From JALZAQ01 sp038253885 (GTDB lineage: Bacteria; Gemmatimonadota; Gemmatimonadetes; Gemmatimonadales; Gemmatimonadaceae), in NCBI GenBank assembly GCA_038253885.1, contig JBBSGP010000005.1, positions 40,739 through 104,738 of the forward strand: 64,000 bases of DNA, written 5' to 3'. A program made the translations under genes and the position numbers. A model generated the notes under the pieces. The model did no database searches, was not told the DNA's origin, and worked only from the letters and a program-made list of their open reading frames with translations. Numbering within the stretch: position 1 is the first letter of the stretch; every line of letters starts with the position of its first letter. Below are positions 42,868 through 53,300 of the stretch, one piece after another.

Positions 42868-43812
42868 CTAGTCGATCGGCCTGAGGGGTACAACGTCGGC
42901 CATCGTCGCGGTCTCGATCCATCGACCCAGCTCGGGCGGCGCAGCCAGGTCGTGCAACATGATCGGCGGGTCGAACACACCGAACACGCTCGAGCCTGAT
43001 CCCGCGAGCAGCGCGACCCGAGCTCCTCGGGCGCGCAGGTGGTCGAGCGCCTGCGCCAGCGACGGGTGCCGCCGGGCCACGACAGGGCCAAAATCGTTGG
43101 CCGCGAGCGCGGCGATGGCATCCCACGAGCCCAGCGCCTCCGCCGACATCGGTGGGCGAGGCGATGGGCGGTTCGCTGAGCGCTCGTCATCGAGCCACGT
43201 GTACGCTTCCCGGGTCGACACGGCGAACGGCGGCACGAGAACCCAGCACTGCGCGGATGGGAGCGGCGGAAGCGCGAGCAGCCGTTCGCCCCGGCCCCAC
43301 GCCAGTGCCATCGGCGATTCTGCGGCGAGAAAGGACACGTCCGCGCCGAGCTGCGCGGCCATGCTCGCAACCAGCATCGCGGGCAGCGGCGTTGGGCGAA
43401 GCGCGGACAGGATTCGCAGCACCGCCCCAGCATCGGCGCTGCCTCCGCCCAAGCCGGCGCCAACGGGAATGTTCTTGGAGATCGTGATCGAGAATCGCCG
43501 CGGCCATCCGTGCTCGGCGAACGCTGACGCGGCGCGCCAGGCCAGATTCTCCTCCGGCGGCCCCAGCCCCCCGGCCGGCATGGCGGGTCCGTCGCAGGTG
43601 AGCGAGCGGTTTCCGGTATCCACGCGCACGCTCACGTGGTCCGAGAGCGTGATCCGCGCGAACAGGGTCGCCAACTGGTGATATCCCGTCGGCTCTCTCG
43701 CCAGAACGCGCAGCACCAGGTTGACCTTGGCGTTCGCCAGCGTGATCGCGCCTCGCGCTCCCCGCAGCCCGGGATCGAGTGCGGGGGCGTCGGTCCGCCT
43801 CAGGCTCGGCAC
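42868..43812 (-). CDS. ispE: 4-diphosphocytidyl-2-C-methyl-D-erythritol kinase
   Basis: 314 residues from the GTG at 43812, 2 nt after the upstream stop. GHMP kinase: LANAKVNLVLRVL, then the ATP loop PVGAGLGGGSADAGA and, near the C-terminus, ALLAGSGSSVFGVF. Performs the ATP-dependent step of the MEP isoprenoid pathway. About 20 extra residues precede the usual start; none of the alternatives is better. Confidence 0.92.
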   Translation of the reverse strand: MPSLRRTDAPALDPGLRGARGAITLANAKVNLVLRVLAREPTGYHQLATLFARITLSDHVSVRVDTGNRSLTCDGPAMPAGGLGPPEENLAWRAASAFAEHGWPRRFSITISKNIPVGAGLGGGSADAGAVLRILSALRPTPLPAMLVASMAAQLGADVSFLAAESPMALAWGRGERLLALPPLPSAQCWVLVPPFAVSTREAYTWLDDERSANRPSPRPPMSAEALGSWDAIAALAANDFGPVVARRHPSLAQALDHLRARGARVALLAGSGSSVFGVFDPPIMLHDLAAPPELGRWIETATMADVVPLRPID

Positions 43813-43814
43813 GG

Positions 43815-44900
43815 CTACGCCGTCCCGGGCCCGCGACCCGCGGCCGGAGGATCGCCCCGAGTGGGCAAGCCGGCCGGCGGCTCCGGCGGCGGGCTTCCCG
43901 TACCGGCGTCCGCTGCCTCGAGCTCGCGGAAATGGAGTCCGAGCCTGACGAAATACCATGCGCCGATGACGGTGATCGGCACAAAGGAGAGAAGGTGGAA
44001 CCCGATTGCCCACGACACCGCGAGCGACGACTCCACGCCGTACACGGCCAGCCCCACGCGCGCGCCATACTCGAAGACGCCGAAGAATCCGGGAGAGGAG
44101 GGAACGGCAACGCCGATGGCGATGATGCCTTGCAGCAGCAACGCGGCGCTATACGGCGCCTCGATGCCGAAAGCGCGGAAGGCAACCCAGAACGCCAGAG
44201 CATTCGTCAGCCAGTGCAGCGATGTCCAGAAGAGCACAGCGAAAAATCGCCGGGGACTCCTGAGCACTCCGAGCCCCGCCGCGAAGGCGAGCAGCGTTCT
44301 CCGACCCCGGGCCTCCAGTGCGGGGGCAATCCTTCTGGCGAAGATCTCGTAGATCCGGATCAATCGCTCGGGAAAGAAGACGATGAGATAGAGGACACCG
44401 AGCGCCACGCCGGTCACGAGCGCTCCCCCGCCCACGTAGCTGCTGACGGCGCGTCCCGCGATCGGCACATTCGGAAAAGCGGGGTCGAGGACCGCGGCCA
44501 GCATCAGCAGCATCACCACGAAAGCGTCGAAGATCCGGTCGACCGCGAGCGAGGCGAACGCGGTCGAGAAGGGAACGCCCGGCCGCTCGCGCGAGAGAGC
44601 ATAGGCGCGCGCGATCTCCCCGGCGCGCGCCGGAACGACGTTGTTGACCATCATGCCGATGGCGGTCGACCGCCAGAGCGCTCCGAACGGAATGCCGGGA
44701 TCGATGGGGGCGAGAATGGTGCGCCAGCGCCGGGCGCGAAGAGGGAAGATGGCGGTCGCGAGCATCGCCGCGAGCATCAGCAGCGGGATGTTGGCCGCTC
44801 GCAGATGCTGCGCCACACCGTGGAGATTGTCGTGCAGCACCCACCACAGCAGGAGCGCGCTCAATCCGATGCCGAACGCTCCCCTCCACCCGATGCGCAT
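43815..44900 (-). CDS. Lysylphosphatidylglycerol synthase TM-region-like (UPF0104) membrane protein
   Basis: 361 residues, about 8 TM helices. Signature segments: PLRARRWRTILAP, NNVVPARAGEIARAYALS, AVDRIFDAFVV and VAVPSSPGFFGVFEYGA, as in the MprF flippase/AglD2 family. It lacks a lysyl-transferase domain, so it is probably a lipid flippase-like protein with unknown substrate. Pro-rich cytoplasmic tail. Sits directly upstream of ispE. Confidence 0.85.
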   Translation of the reverse strand: MRIGWRGAFGIGLSALLLWWVLHDNLHGVAQHLRAANIPLLMLAAMLATAIFPLRARRWRTILAPIDPGIPFGALWRSTAIGMMVNNVVPARAGEIARAYALSRERPGVPFSTAFASLAVDRIFDAFVVMLLMLAAVLDPAFPNVPIAGRAVSSYVGGGALVTGVALGVLYLIVFFPERLIRIYEIFARRIAPALEARGRRTLLAFAAGLGVLRSPRRFFAVLFWTSLHWLTNALAFWVAFRAFGIEAPYSAALLLQGIIAIGVAVPSSPGFFGVFEYGARVGLAVYGVESSLAVSWAIGFHLLSFVPITVIGAWYFVRLGLHFRELEAADAGTGSPPPEPPAGLPTRGDPPAAGRGPGTA

Positions 44901-44915
44901 CGAGCGAGCCTTGCC

Positions 44916-46442
44916 TCAGCCGGCCGCAGCCAGGTCCAGCAGGGCGAAGATCTCGTCGAGAGTCTCGGGCGCGGGTGCGCCTCCCTGGAGGCGAATCTGA
45001 TCGCGCAGCTCCATCGCGCGCTCGAGCGCCCCGCGGCCGGCGTAGAGAAGAGTCTGGATGGGAACGACGTCCTCGTCGGGCAGCGGCACGGGCGCGCTCA
45101 GCGGCCTCTGATCGAGCTGGCCAAAACCGGCAAGCCCGTTCTCCAGCATGTCGACGAGCTTCTGGCCGGACGGTGTCAGTGAACCGGCCCGTACGGTGCG
45201 CGGACTCGGAGCGCGCTCGGGCGCCGGGGCGACGCGCGCCATCGCGCTCGGGGTGAGCTGCTCGAGTCGGCGAAGCACCTCGTGACTCTCGATGGCCGGG
45301 TTCGCCAGGACAATCGCAGCGCCGTCCAACGCGGCGAGAGCGCCCGGGTCGCCTGGCTCGGCTCGCTCCGCCCATGAGGCGGCGAATCGGGCAACATCCA
45401 TCTCCCCGAAGCTCCGGGCGAGGCTTCCGAGGGAGCGGAGCGTCTGTCGCAGCTCTCTGGTCTGCCGCTCCGCCTCGGAGCCGCCCTGTGCGGCGCGTGC
45501 CTCGGCCACCACACGAGCGAGATACTCGGCTTGACCCACCACCTCCATTCGGAAGCGCTCGGAGAGTGTTGTGGGAGGCTGGGTCGCGGGAGAGAGCAGG
45601 TGGGGTCCGTTGTCGCCGAAGAAGAGCTCGCCGACGGGCACGATTCGGTCCGAGTCATCGGTCGCGCTCATGAGCGTGGCGGCGGCGCTCACGAGCTCGC
45701 GCACGTTTGGCGCATCGCGCTTGACCTCACGGCCGACGGCGAGCTCGCCGCCGATGCTGCGCAAGGTCGTTGCCGCCGCAGCGAAGAAGGCGAGCCGCGA
45801 TGGGGACGCAGGCGTACCTGCATCGAGTGACACCGACTTCGCGGCTCGCTCGACCGCGTCCACCACGTCGGCGAGCGCCGGGGAATCTTTGAGACCGGCC
45901 ACGCCGCGCAGGGCGCGCACGCGCGTGAGGGCGTCGCCCAGCGCCGCCGCCGTGCCCGACTCTCCGTGCACTCGTTCGAGCGCCGCTGCGAGCGATTCAG
46001 TTTCGGTGGCGAGAAAAGCGCTGGCCACGCCGCCGGGCGGCGTGTCGCGCCGAGGAGTGCCGGACGCTGCCGGCACGAGCCGATCGAATTCGGCGACGCG
46101 GGCCCGCACGCGCCGCTCGTCGGCGGCGCTCCAGCTCCGTGCGTTTCGCACCAGCGTGCGTAGATCGTCCACGGCCCCGGTCAGCGCACTCGAAAGCCCC
46201 ATATCCCACGGCAGCGTTCCCTCGCGCAGTGTCCGCGCGCAGCGCTCGATCACCGCCGCGACGTGAGAGATGCCGTATTGCCTCGACATCGTGGCGGTGC
46301 CGCGGAGCGATCGAGCCGCGCGGCGAAGCTCTTCGGCGTCCGGGCCGGAGGCTGGCGCTGACGCGATCAATCCATCCAGGCGCTCGATGTACTCCCCCGC
46401 CTCCACGACGAAGAAGTCCAGATATCCGGCCGACGATGTCAT
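44916..46442 (-). CDS. Hpt-domain-like protein lacking phosphorylatable histidines
   Basis: 508 residues, Ala/Arg-rich and almost all helical, ATG with GGAG five bases upstream. The N-terminus resembles a CheA-type Hpt domain (LDFFVVEAGEYIERLD, RRAARSLRGTATM), but the H-x-L-K-G motif reads R44-S-L-R-G. A second Hpt-like repeat (TRVRALRGVAGLKDSPAL) has Arg176 at the same place, and a third (LRQTLRSLGSLARSFGEM) is also without His. There is no CheA catalytic domain. It may be a scaffold derived from a phosphorelay protein. No obvious functional link to pdxJ upstream. Confidence 0.65.
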   Translation of the reverse strand: MTSSAGYLDFFVVEAGEYIERLDGLIASAPASGPDAEELRRAARSLRGTATMSRQYGISHVAAVIERCARTLREGTLPWDMGLSSALTGAVDDLRTLVRNARSWSAADERRVRARVAEFDRLVPAASGTPRRDTPPGGVASAFLATETESLAAALERVHGESGTAAALGDALTRVRALRGVAGLKDSPALADVVDAVERAAKSVSLDAGTPASPSRLAFFAAAATTLRSIGGELAVGREVKRDAPNVRELVSAAATLMSATDDSDRIVPVGELFFGDNGPHLLSPATQPPTTLSERFRMEVVGQAEYLARVVAEARAAQGGSEAERQTRELRQTLRSLGSLARSFGEMDVARFAASWAERAEPGDPGALAALDGAAIVLANPAIESHEVLRRLEQLTPSAMARVAPAPERAPSPRTVRAGSLTPSGQKLVDMLENGLAGFGQLDQRPLSAPVPLPDEDVVPIQTLLYAGRGALERAMELRDQIRLQGGAPAPETLDEIFALLDLAAAG

Positions 46443-46494
46443 CCAGGCTCCGAAGGTGCGCGCGGCACGAAGTTAGGGGGGCCGGAAGAGGGGG

Positions 46495-47283
46495 TCAACG
46501 GAGGTCGCGCTCGACGATCGAGTCGGGCGACGACGCGCGTCGTCCCGTGACCATGGCGGAGCGCATTTCCCGCACGGCGGTCGCGATCCCGACAAACACG
46601 GCCCGCGCGACGATGGAATGTCCGATGTTCAGCTCCTCGATCTCCGGGATGGCCGCCACCGGACCGACATTGCGCACCGTCAGACCGTGCCCCGCATGGA
46701 CGGCCAGAGAGAGTGCGGCACCGTGTCGCGCGGCGAGACGCAGCGCGTCGAGGCGGGTCCGATCGTGCGGCGCGTGTGAATAGCTGCCGGTGTGGAGCTC
46801 GACGGCGTCCGCTCCGAGCTCGCGCGCCCGTCGCACCGCCTCCCCATCCGGATCGATGAACAGACTGGTGCGCACCCCGGCGCGCTTCAGCGACGCGATG
46901 CCGGCAGCGATCCGCTCGGGATCGCGTCTCACATCGAGCCCGCCCTCGGTGGTGACCTCCTGTCGTCGTTCTGGCACGAGCGTCACCTGGTGCGGTGCAA
47001 GGCGGATGGCGATCGCGAGCATCTCATCCGTCAGCGCCATCTCCAGGTTGAGCACCGTCCTCACGGACGCCGCGAGGCGCTCCACGTCATGGTCCTGCAC
47101 ATGACGGCGGTCCTCGCGCAGATGCGCCGTGATGCCGTCCGCCCCGGCTTCCTCGCACTGGGCTGCGGCCAGCATGGGATCGGGCTCGTCGGTACGGCGC
47201 GCCTGCCGAATTGTCGCGACATGATCGATATTGATGTAGAGCCGCTGATGCGTCGCCGCTGCCCCGTGTGCGCGTGTCGTCAT
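46495..47283 (-). CDS. pdxJ: Pyridoxine 5'-phosphate synthase
   Basis: 262 residues from the ATG at 47283 with AAAGG eight bases upstream; a longer open frame upstream is not used. YINIDHVATIRQARRT, ADGITAHLREDRRHVQDHD, LNLEMA, LVPERR, EVTTEGGLDV and AVHAGHGLTVRNV are the family motifs. Makes PNP from DXP and 3-amino-acetone-phosphate in the deoxyxylulose route. Confidence 0.96.
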   Translation of the reverse strand: MTTRAHGAAATHQRLYINIDHVATIRQARRTDEPDPMLAAAQCEEAGADGITAHLREDRRHVQDHDVERLAASVRTVLNLEMALTDEMLAIAIRLAPHQVTLVPERRQEVTTEGGLDVRRDPERIAAGIASLKRAGVRTSLFIDPDGEAVRRARELGADAVELHTGSYSHAPHDRTRLDALRLAARHGAALSLAVHAGHGLTVRNVGPVAAIPEIEELNIGHSIVARAVFVGIATAVREMRSAMVTGRRASSPDSIVERDLR

Positions 47284-47342
47284 GTGTTGCTGCCTTTCCG
47301 ATTCGCCGTTAGCTTCGCACTCGTTCACCCGTGGAGAACATC

Positions 47343-47825
47343 GTGAAGCGTGTCCTGCCCCTGCCCCTGCTCGCGTTCGTGCTCGTCGCCTGCCCGCACG
47401 GCCCGCCCACATCCGAGCCAGCTGCCTCCCCGGTCCCGGCCGGCACGGCCGGCGCCGCCAGCCCGCGCGCCGCCCTCGAGTCTTTCCTCGCGTCCATCCG
47501 TGCGCAGGACCTGCAGGCGATGTCCATCGTATGGGGGACGTCCAAGGGCCCCGCTCGCGACCAGATGACGCGCGATTACCTCGAGAAGGCCGAGCTCACC
47601 ATGCAATGCCTGTTCGCCCACGACCGGTTCGCCGTCACTGGTGAGACCAGGTCCAGCGACACGACTCGCACGCTGGCAGTCACGCTCACCAAGGGGAACG
47701 TGACCAAGTCGACGAGCTTCTCGACCGTGCATGGGCCCGCCAATCGGTGGTACGTGAACGATGGAGACGTGATCGCCGTTGGCAACGAGCTGTGCCGCGC
47801 CAGCGGCTCCCCGGGGAAGCCCTGA
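47343..47825 (+). CDS. Small lipoprotein of unknown function
   Basis: 160 residues from the GTG at 47343 with GGAG six bases upstream; the GTG at 47331 is in frame but overlaps that site. Signal LPLPLLAFVLVAC (Cys17 lipidated). A Pro/Ala linker leads to a ~110-residue domain (LESFLASIRAQDLQAMSIVWGT) with a fold typical of small periplasmic alpha/beta domains. Divergent from pdxJ. Confidence 0.65.
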   Translation: MKRVLPLPLLAFVLVACPHGPPTSEPAASPVPAGTAGAASPRAALESFLASIRAQDLQAMSIVWGTSKGPARDQMTRDYLEKAELTMQCLFAHDRFAVTGETRSSDTTRTLAVTLTKGNVTKSTSFSTVHGPANRWYVNDGDVIAVGNELCRASGSPGKP

Positions 47826-47858
47826 CGACCGAGGGAACGGCGGCAACGCGCCGGACAT

Positions 47859-48269
47859 TCATCCCTCGGTGAGCTCGATCAGCACGCCGCCGGTGGCAGT
47901 AGGATGGAGAAAGGCGATGCGTTTTCCCTCCGCTCCCGTTCGCGGCACCTGGTCAATGAGGGGATAGCCCGCATCACGGCATCGCTCGAGGGCCAGCTCG
48001 AGGTCCTGGACCGCAAAACAGATGTGATGGATTCCGGGGCCGCGTTTCTTGATGAATCGGTCGATCGGAGACCCGGCGGTCCGCGGCTCGAGCAGCTCGA
48101 TGAGGGTGCCGCCGGCATCGAGGCCGGCAATGCGTGCGCCGTCCGCGTCGCCGATGGGGACGAGCGGCAGGCCCAGGACGTCTCGGTAAAACGGTAGCAT
48201 GTCGTCGAGCGCGTGAACGGCGATGCCGAGGTGGGCGATGCGGGCACCGCGGCGGGCCTCGAGTGGCAT
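47859..48269 (-). CDS. mce: Methylmalonyl-CoA epimerase (VOC family)
   Basis: 136 residues. VOC fold with AHLGIAVHALDDMLPFYRDVLGLP, GIHHICFAVQDL, RTGAEGKRIAFLHP and a C-terminal GVLIELTEG; the metal-binding His and Glu positions are in place. Converts (S)- to (R)-methylmalonyl-CoA in propionate metabolism. Divergent from trxA; mutase genes are not in this window. Confidence 0.88.
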   Translation of the reverse strand: MPLEARRGARIAHLGIAVHALDDMLPFYRDVLGLPLVPIGDADGARIAGLDAGGTLIELLEPRTAGSPIDRFIKKRGPGIHHICFAVQDLELALERCRDAGYPLIDQVPRTGAEGKRIAFLHPTATGGVLIELTEG

Positions 48270-48352
48270 GGGAATCGCGCTCCGTCAGAGTGGAGCGGAT
48301 AACTTAACGACCGATGAGGGACCGGCGAAGGTCCCACTGGAGGATGGCGTAT

Positions 48353-48679
48353 ATGTCGAATGCGGTGGCGGTGACGGATGGGACCTTCGAGCAGGAGATC
48401 GTCAAGCACGACGGATTGGCCGTCGTCGACTTCTGGGCGGCCTGGTGCGGTCCGTGTCGGATGATCGCGCCGATTCTCGACCAGCTCGCCTCGGAGTTCA
48501 CCGGCAAGGCCAAAGTGGCAAAGCTCGATGTGGACGCCAACCCACAGACCTCGATGAAGTACAACGTGCGATCGATCCCGACGGTGCTTTTCTTCAAGAA
48601 CGGCCAACTTGTCGACCAGGTGATCGGCGCCGTACCCAAGGCCAAGCTCGAGTCGAAGTTTCAGGAGCACGCTGCCTGA
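48353..48679 (+). CDS. trxA: Thioredoxin
   Basis: 108 residues from the ATG at 48353 with GGAGGA eight bases upstream. Active site WAAWCGPCR, conserved cis-Pro in SIPTVLFF, full length. Reduces cytoplasmic disulfides. Followed by a strong intrinsic terminator. Confidence 0.97.
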   Translation: MSNAVAVTDGTFEQEIVKHDGLAVVDFWAAWCGPCRMIAPILDQLASEFTGKAKVAKLDVDANPQTSMKYNVRSIPTVLFFKNGQLVDQVIGAVPKAKLESKFQEHAA

Positions 48680-48704
48680 CGTCGAGTGACGTCGGCGCGA
48701 CCGG

Positions 48705-48739
48705 AGCCTGGAGAACCTTGTCGGTTCTCCAGGCTTTTT
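48705..48739 (+). terminator. Rho-independent terminator after trxA
   Basis: A perfect 13-bp stem, AGCCTGGAGAACC (48705-48717) and GGTTCTCCAGGCT (48723-48735), with a TTGTC loop, running directly into TTTTT (48735-48739). The clearest terminator in the window. Confidence 0.9.
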
Positions 48740-48808
48740 CGCTCAACGCGGCGCTGATCGTCACCGTAGTCGGGTGAGAGGGCACGGATCAGCGGGTGGA
48801 GGGTCGAG

Positions 48809-49651
48809 ATGAGCGAGGAGACAGCTGACGATACCAGAGGGTGCCTCTACGTCGTGAGCACCCCGATTGGCAATCTCGGCGACCTCACGATACGGGCCGC
48901 GGAGACGCTCAGGGAGGTGACGACGATCCTGGCAGAGGATACTCGACACTCGCGCCATCTGCTCGATCACTACGCCGTCGAGACGCGGCTCGAGGCGTAT
49001 CACGAGCACAACGAAGCGCGGATGACGCCCCGGCTTCTCCTCCGGCTGCTCAAAGGAGAGAGCATGGCCCTTGTGTCCGACGCCGGGACGCCGCTCCTCT
49101 CCGATCCAGGGGCGCGGCTCGTCCGAGCGGCCGCCGAGGCGGGTGTCCGCGTCGTGCCGATCCCGGGCGCCTCGGCGCTGCTCGGCGCGCTGGTCGTCTC
49201 CGGGCTCGACGGCGATCGCTTCACTTATTTCGGCTTCCTGCCGCGGAAGGGACGGGAGCGCTCGCGTACTCTCGCGGAGCTGGCGGCGCTTCAGCATACC
49301 GCCGTGATCTACGAAGCGCCGTCGCGCGTGGCGGCGACACTCGCCGAGATCGCGTCGACGAGTGGCTCCGATCGCTCGGCGGTCGTGGCGCGGGAGCTGA
49401 CGAAGCAGTTCGAGGAGGTGCGGCGAGGAACGGTCGGCGATCTGGCACGGTATTATGCCAGCATCCCTCCGAGGGGGGAGATCGTCATCCTCCTGGGGGG
49501 TGCAGTCGCGGCTCCGATCGACGACCGGGCGCTCCGGGAAACCGCTCATCGCTTGCGGTCCGAGGGCGCCACCGCGCGCGACATCGCTCGACAGCTCGCC
49601 GTGGAGCACGGGGCTCCGCGAAACACCGCGTACCGTATCGCTCACGAATGA
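48809..49651 (+). CDS. rsmI: 16S rRNA (cytidine1402-2'-O)-methyltransferase
   Basis: 280 residues. Tetrapyrrole methylase fold: CLYVVSTPIGNLGDLTIRA, ILAEDTRHSRHLLDHY, MALVSDAGTPLLSDPG, and VPIPGASALLGALVVSGL. The C-terminal ~40 residues form the RsmI HTH. Methylates C1402 in the 30S decoding centre. ATG with GGAGGG upstream; starts the plus-strand chain. Confidence 0.95.
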   Translation: MSEETADDTRGCLYVVSTPIGNLGDLTIRAAETLREVTTILAEDTRHSRHLLDHYAVETRLEAYHEHNEARMTPRLLLRLLKGESMALVSDAGTPLLSDPGARLVRAAAEAGVRVVPIPGASALLGALVVSGLDGDRFTYFGFLPRKGRERSRTLAELAALQHTAVIYEAPSRVAATLAEIASTSGSDRSAVVARELTKQFEEVRRGTVGDLARYYASIPPRGEIVILLGGAVAAPIDDRALRETAHRLRSEGATARDIARQLAVEHGAPRNTAYRIAHE

Positions 49652-49667
49652 CTCCGGCACGGATTCA

Positions 49668-50327
49668 GTGACGCTTCGTCTGCTGTTGGCTGTTCTTCTG
49701 CTGACGCTCCAGCCTGCGTCCACTCGCCTGGCCATCGGCCGTCTGCAGTACGACGGCGGGGGCGACTGGTACGCCAATCCCTCCAGTCTGCCCAACCTGA
49801 TCGAGGCGGTGAACGGCAGGACGTCGCTTCGCGTGGACGCGGCCGAGGTTCGGCTCAAGCTCGCGGATGACCGGCTGTGGGACGTTCCCTTTATCCACGC
49901 GACCGGTCACGGAACGATTCATCTGAGCGACGCCGAGATTGCGCGCCTTCGCGAGTACCTCGCTCGGGGCGGTTTTCTTCACGTCAGCGACAACTACGGT
50001 CTCGACGAGAGCTTTCGCCGGGAGATGGCGCGTGTGTACCCCGACCGGCCGTTGGTCGACGTTCCGGTGTCTCATCCCATCTACCACATCGTGTACGAGT
50101 TTCCGGCTGGAGTGCCAAAGATCCACGAACACGATGGGAAGCCGGCGCAGGGTCTCGGCATCTTTCTTGGCGACCGGCTCGTCCTGTTTTACGACTACCA
50201 GTGCGATCTGGGAGACGGCTGGGAGGATCTGGATGTGCACAAGGACGGACCAGTACTGCACGAAGCGGCTCTTCGCATGGGCGTGAATCTGTTCACGTAC
50301 GCCGTGACGAGCCGTCCCGTCCCGTGA
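49668..50327 (+). CDS. DUF4159 domain secreted protein
   Basis: 219 residues from the GTG at 49668. Signal peptide-like N-terminus (LRLLLAVLLLTLQPAST), then the DUF4159 domain: IGRLQYDGGGDWYANPSSLPNL, FIHATGHGTIHLSD, LREYLARGGFLHVSDNYGLD, HPIYHIVYEFP, GIFLGDRLVLFYDYQCDLGDGWED. The fold resembles class-I glutamine amidotransferase-like domains, without an evident catalytic Cys. Function unknown; in other bacteria it is found with DUF4175 and MoxR/DUF58 genes. Confidence 0.8.
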   Translation: MTLRLLLAVLLLTLQPASTRLAIGRLQYDGGGDWYANPSSLPNLIEAVNGRTSLRVDAAEVRLKLADDRLWDVPFIHATGHGTIHLSDAEIARLREYLARGGFLHVSDNYGLDESFRREMARVYPDRPLVDVPVSHPIYHIVYEFPAGVPKIHEHDGKPAQGLGIFLGDRLVLFYDYQCDLGDGWEDLDVHKDGPVLHEAALRMGVNLFTYAVTSRPVP

Positions 50328-50334
50328 TCGGCCG

Positions 50335-53300
50335 GTGACGCTTCTCCGCCTCATCGCCCGCGAGCGAGCGCGCCGGGGCGTCGCAGTCGGCGCCGGGGCC
50401 GGAGCCGCCGCGCTCGCCGTCGTCGCGCTCCTGGGCGGCATCTTCACTGTCGCCCTGGGTCACCAACGGTGGATCACCCGTCCCTCGGCTCCGATCGGGG
50501 CGTGGGTTGTGGTGGGATGTCTCTTGGCGCTGCTGCTCTGGCGTGCGCGCATGGTGCTGAGTCGCACCGCGTCGACGAGCCAGGTGGCGTCCGATGTCGA
50601 GCACGAGCGGGGGCTGCGCTCGGGCTCGCTCCGCGGTGCTCTGGAAGTGGCGACGACCGGGGTGCTCGGTGAGCGGGCGGCGGGGCAGCTGGCAGAGCGA
50701 CTGCTGACCGGGAGCGCGGTGCTGGCGCCTCGGATGCAGCGGCGGCACTGGATTCGGGGGCTCGGCGCGATGGTCTCGGCGACAGCGGCGCTGGCCCTCC
50801 TCGGAGCGGCGGCGACCGTCGCCCCTGATGGCTGGCGCGCGCTTCGCCATCCCGTTCGCGCATGGACGGGATCGCTGCTCACGCCCCTTCGGATCGTGAA
50901 CGCGCCCGCCGATGTGATGCGTGGCGAGCACCTGACGGTGCAGGTGAGCGCGGCAGACAGGCGCGAGATCGTGCTGCACCTCCGTGTGACCGGCTTGCCG
51001 TGGCAGGCGCGCACGCTGACGGTGGACCGCGCCATCGCCGTGACGACGATCGGACCGCTCGACGCCGGGGTTGCGCTGTACGCGACGGACGGGCGGATGA
51101 CGAGTGATACGTTGACCATCCGGGTGAATGACCGCCCCTTCCTCGGCGACGTATCGATCCGGGCCAGCTATCCCGGATACCTGGGTCGTGGGCCGGAGGT
51201 TCTGCCGACCGGAGAGCCGGCGCGCGTGCCACGGGGCACGGTGCTCACGATTCGCGGCCGTGCATCGACGGCGCTCGACTGGGTGGCGCTCGTTCGGCCG
51301 GCCGACACGATTCGCTTTCAACCGGACGGTCACCTGTTCGCCGGGCGCATCGCCGCCGAGCAGAGTGGCCGCTGGAGCTGGCGGGCGGCGGGCGAGGCGG
51401 GTCCGATCGCCGATCTCCCTCCTCCGCTCGAGCTGGAGGTCCTGCCCGATTCGGCACCCCGCGTCGAGGTGTTGGTGCCGGCGCGTGATACGATCGTGCC
51501 CGCCGACCTTCAGTTCGTGATCCGCGCCGCCGCGGTCGACGACCACGGTTTGTCGGCCATCACGCTGCGGAGCTGGCGCCGGCGGCCGGGTGGCATCGCT
51601 CTACCCGAGGTTGCTCAGACACTCGGTGCGCCGGCGGGGCCGCAATGGAGTGGGGAGACGACGATGGATCTCGCATCGCGCGGGCTCGAGCCCGGCGACG
51701 AGCTCCACCTTGTCGCGACAGCCACCGACGATTCTCCCTGGCGACAGACCGGCAACAGCCGAGAGGTCGTGGTTCGCCTCCCGAGCCTGAGCGAGCAGCG
51801 AGATCTCGCGCGCGCTCTCGCCGACTCGACGGCGTCGCGCGCGACCGCCGCGGCGAAGGCCGAGCGGCAGCTCGCACAGAGAACCGGGGACGCCGCGCGT
51901 TCGCGCGGTCAACGAGCGGCAGCCACGGCGCCCAACAGCGCCGAGCCTCGCGCCGCCCGCGACGGCCGCGACCGTGCCATGTCCTTCCAGGCGGCCGAGC
52001 AATCCAAGCAGCTCGCCCAGGAGCAGCGAGCTCTGCAGGAGCAGATTCGACAGGTTCAGCGCGACGCGCAGATGCTCGAGAAGCAGCTCGCCGCCGCCGG
52101 GGCGCTCGATAGCTCCCTTCAGCGACAGCTCCGCGAGGCTCAGGCGCTGCTGCGCGATGCGCTCACGCCGGAGATGCAGAAGCTGCTCTCGGATGTGATC
52201 CAGGCAACGCAGCAGCTCTCGCGTGAGGACGTGCGCAGGTCGCTCGAGCAACTGATGCAACAGCAGCAGCGACTCCGGGAACAGCTGGAGAAGAGCGCCG
52301 AGATGCTGAAGCGCGCCGCGATGGAGGGCGCGCTGGCGACGCTTCGCGACGAGGCGAAGGACCTTGCCAGAGGCGAGCACACAGTGGCCGATTCGCTTAA
52401 ACATGGCGACTCGTCGGCGACGCGCGCCGCGAGCCAGCTGGGCGATCGCTCCAAGGACCTGTCTCGTGAGATCCAGCAGCTGTCCAAGCGTCTCGCGCGC
52501 CAGAGTGCCGAGGCCGGTCCGGCCAAGCTGCAGAGTGCGGCGGATCAGGCCCACCAATCCGCTCAGGACATGCAGCGCGCATCCGGCCAGAAGAGCACCG
52601 AGGAGCAGAAGCGTGGCGAAGGCCGACGAGACCAGAAGGAGGAATCCGCGCCGGGCACGCAGTCCGCCGACCGCGCCTCGGCCGCCCGGGAGGGGGCTCA
52701 ACAGATGGAGGAAGCCGCCCGCGGGCTCACCGATGCGCGCGAAGCGCAGATCCAGGAGTGGAAGAACCAGCTCACCGGAGACCTGGACCGCTCGATTCAG
52801 GAGATGCTCCAGCTCGGACGCCAACAAGAGCAGCTGGCGCAGCAGGCCCGATCAGGCACCGAGCAGGGCGGTGACCTGCGCGGGCAGCAGAGCGCCGTTC
52901 AGCAGGGCGTGGAGAAGGTCGGGGAGCGGGTGCAGAAGGCGGCGCAGCAATCGGCTCACGTGTCGGCGCAATCGCAGAGCGCGGTCGGCGAAGCGCGCCG
53001 GCGGGTCGAGGAAGCCACGCAGCGGATGACCGGAAGTCGCGGGAGTCAACAGGGAAGACAGTCCGGCGGGAGCGAAACGTCCGGCCGGATGCACGATGCC
53101 GCGGAAGCGTTGAACCGGGCGGCGGCCGCCCTGGTGAAGGATCGGGAGCGCGCATCGGGGGGACAATCCGCCTCGGGCTTCGCCGAGATGATGCAGCGCA
53201 TGCGGGACATGGCGAAGGAGCAGGGGTCGCTCAACTCCCAGGCGTCCGGACTCATGCCCATGCCCGGTGGACAACCGGGCGATCAGGTCGGCTCCCAGGC

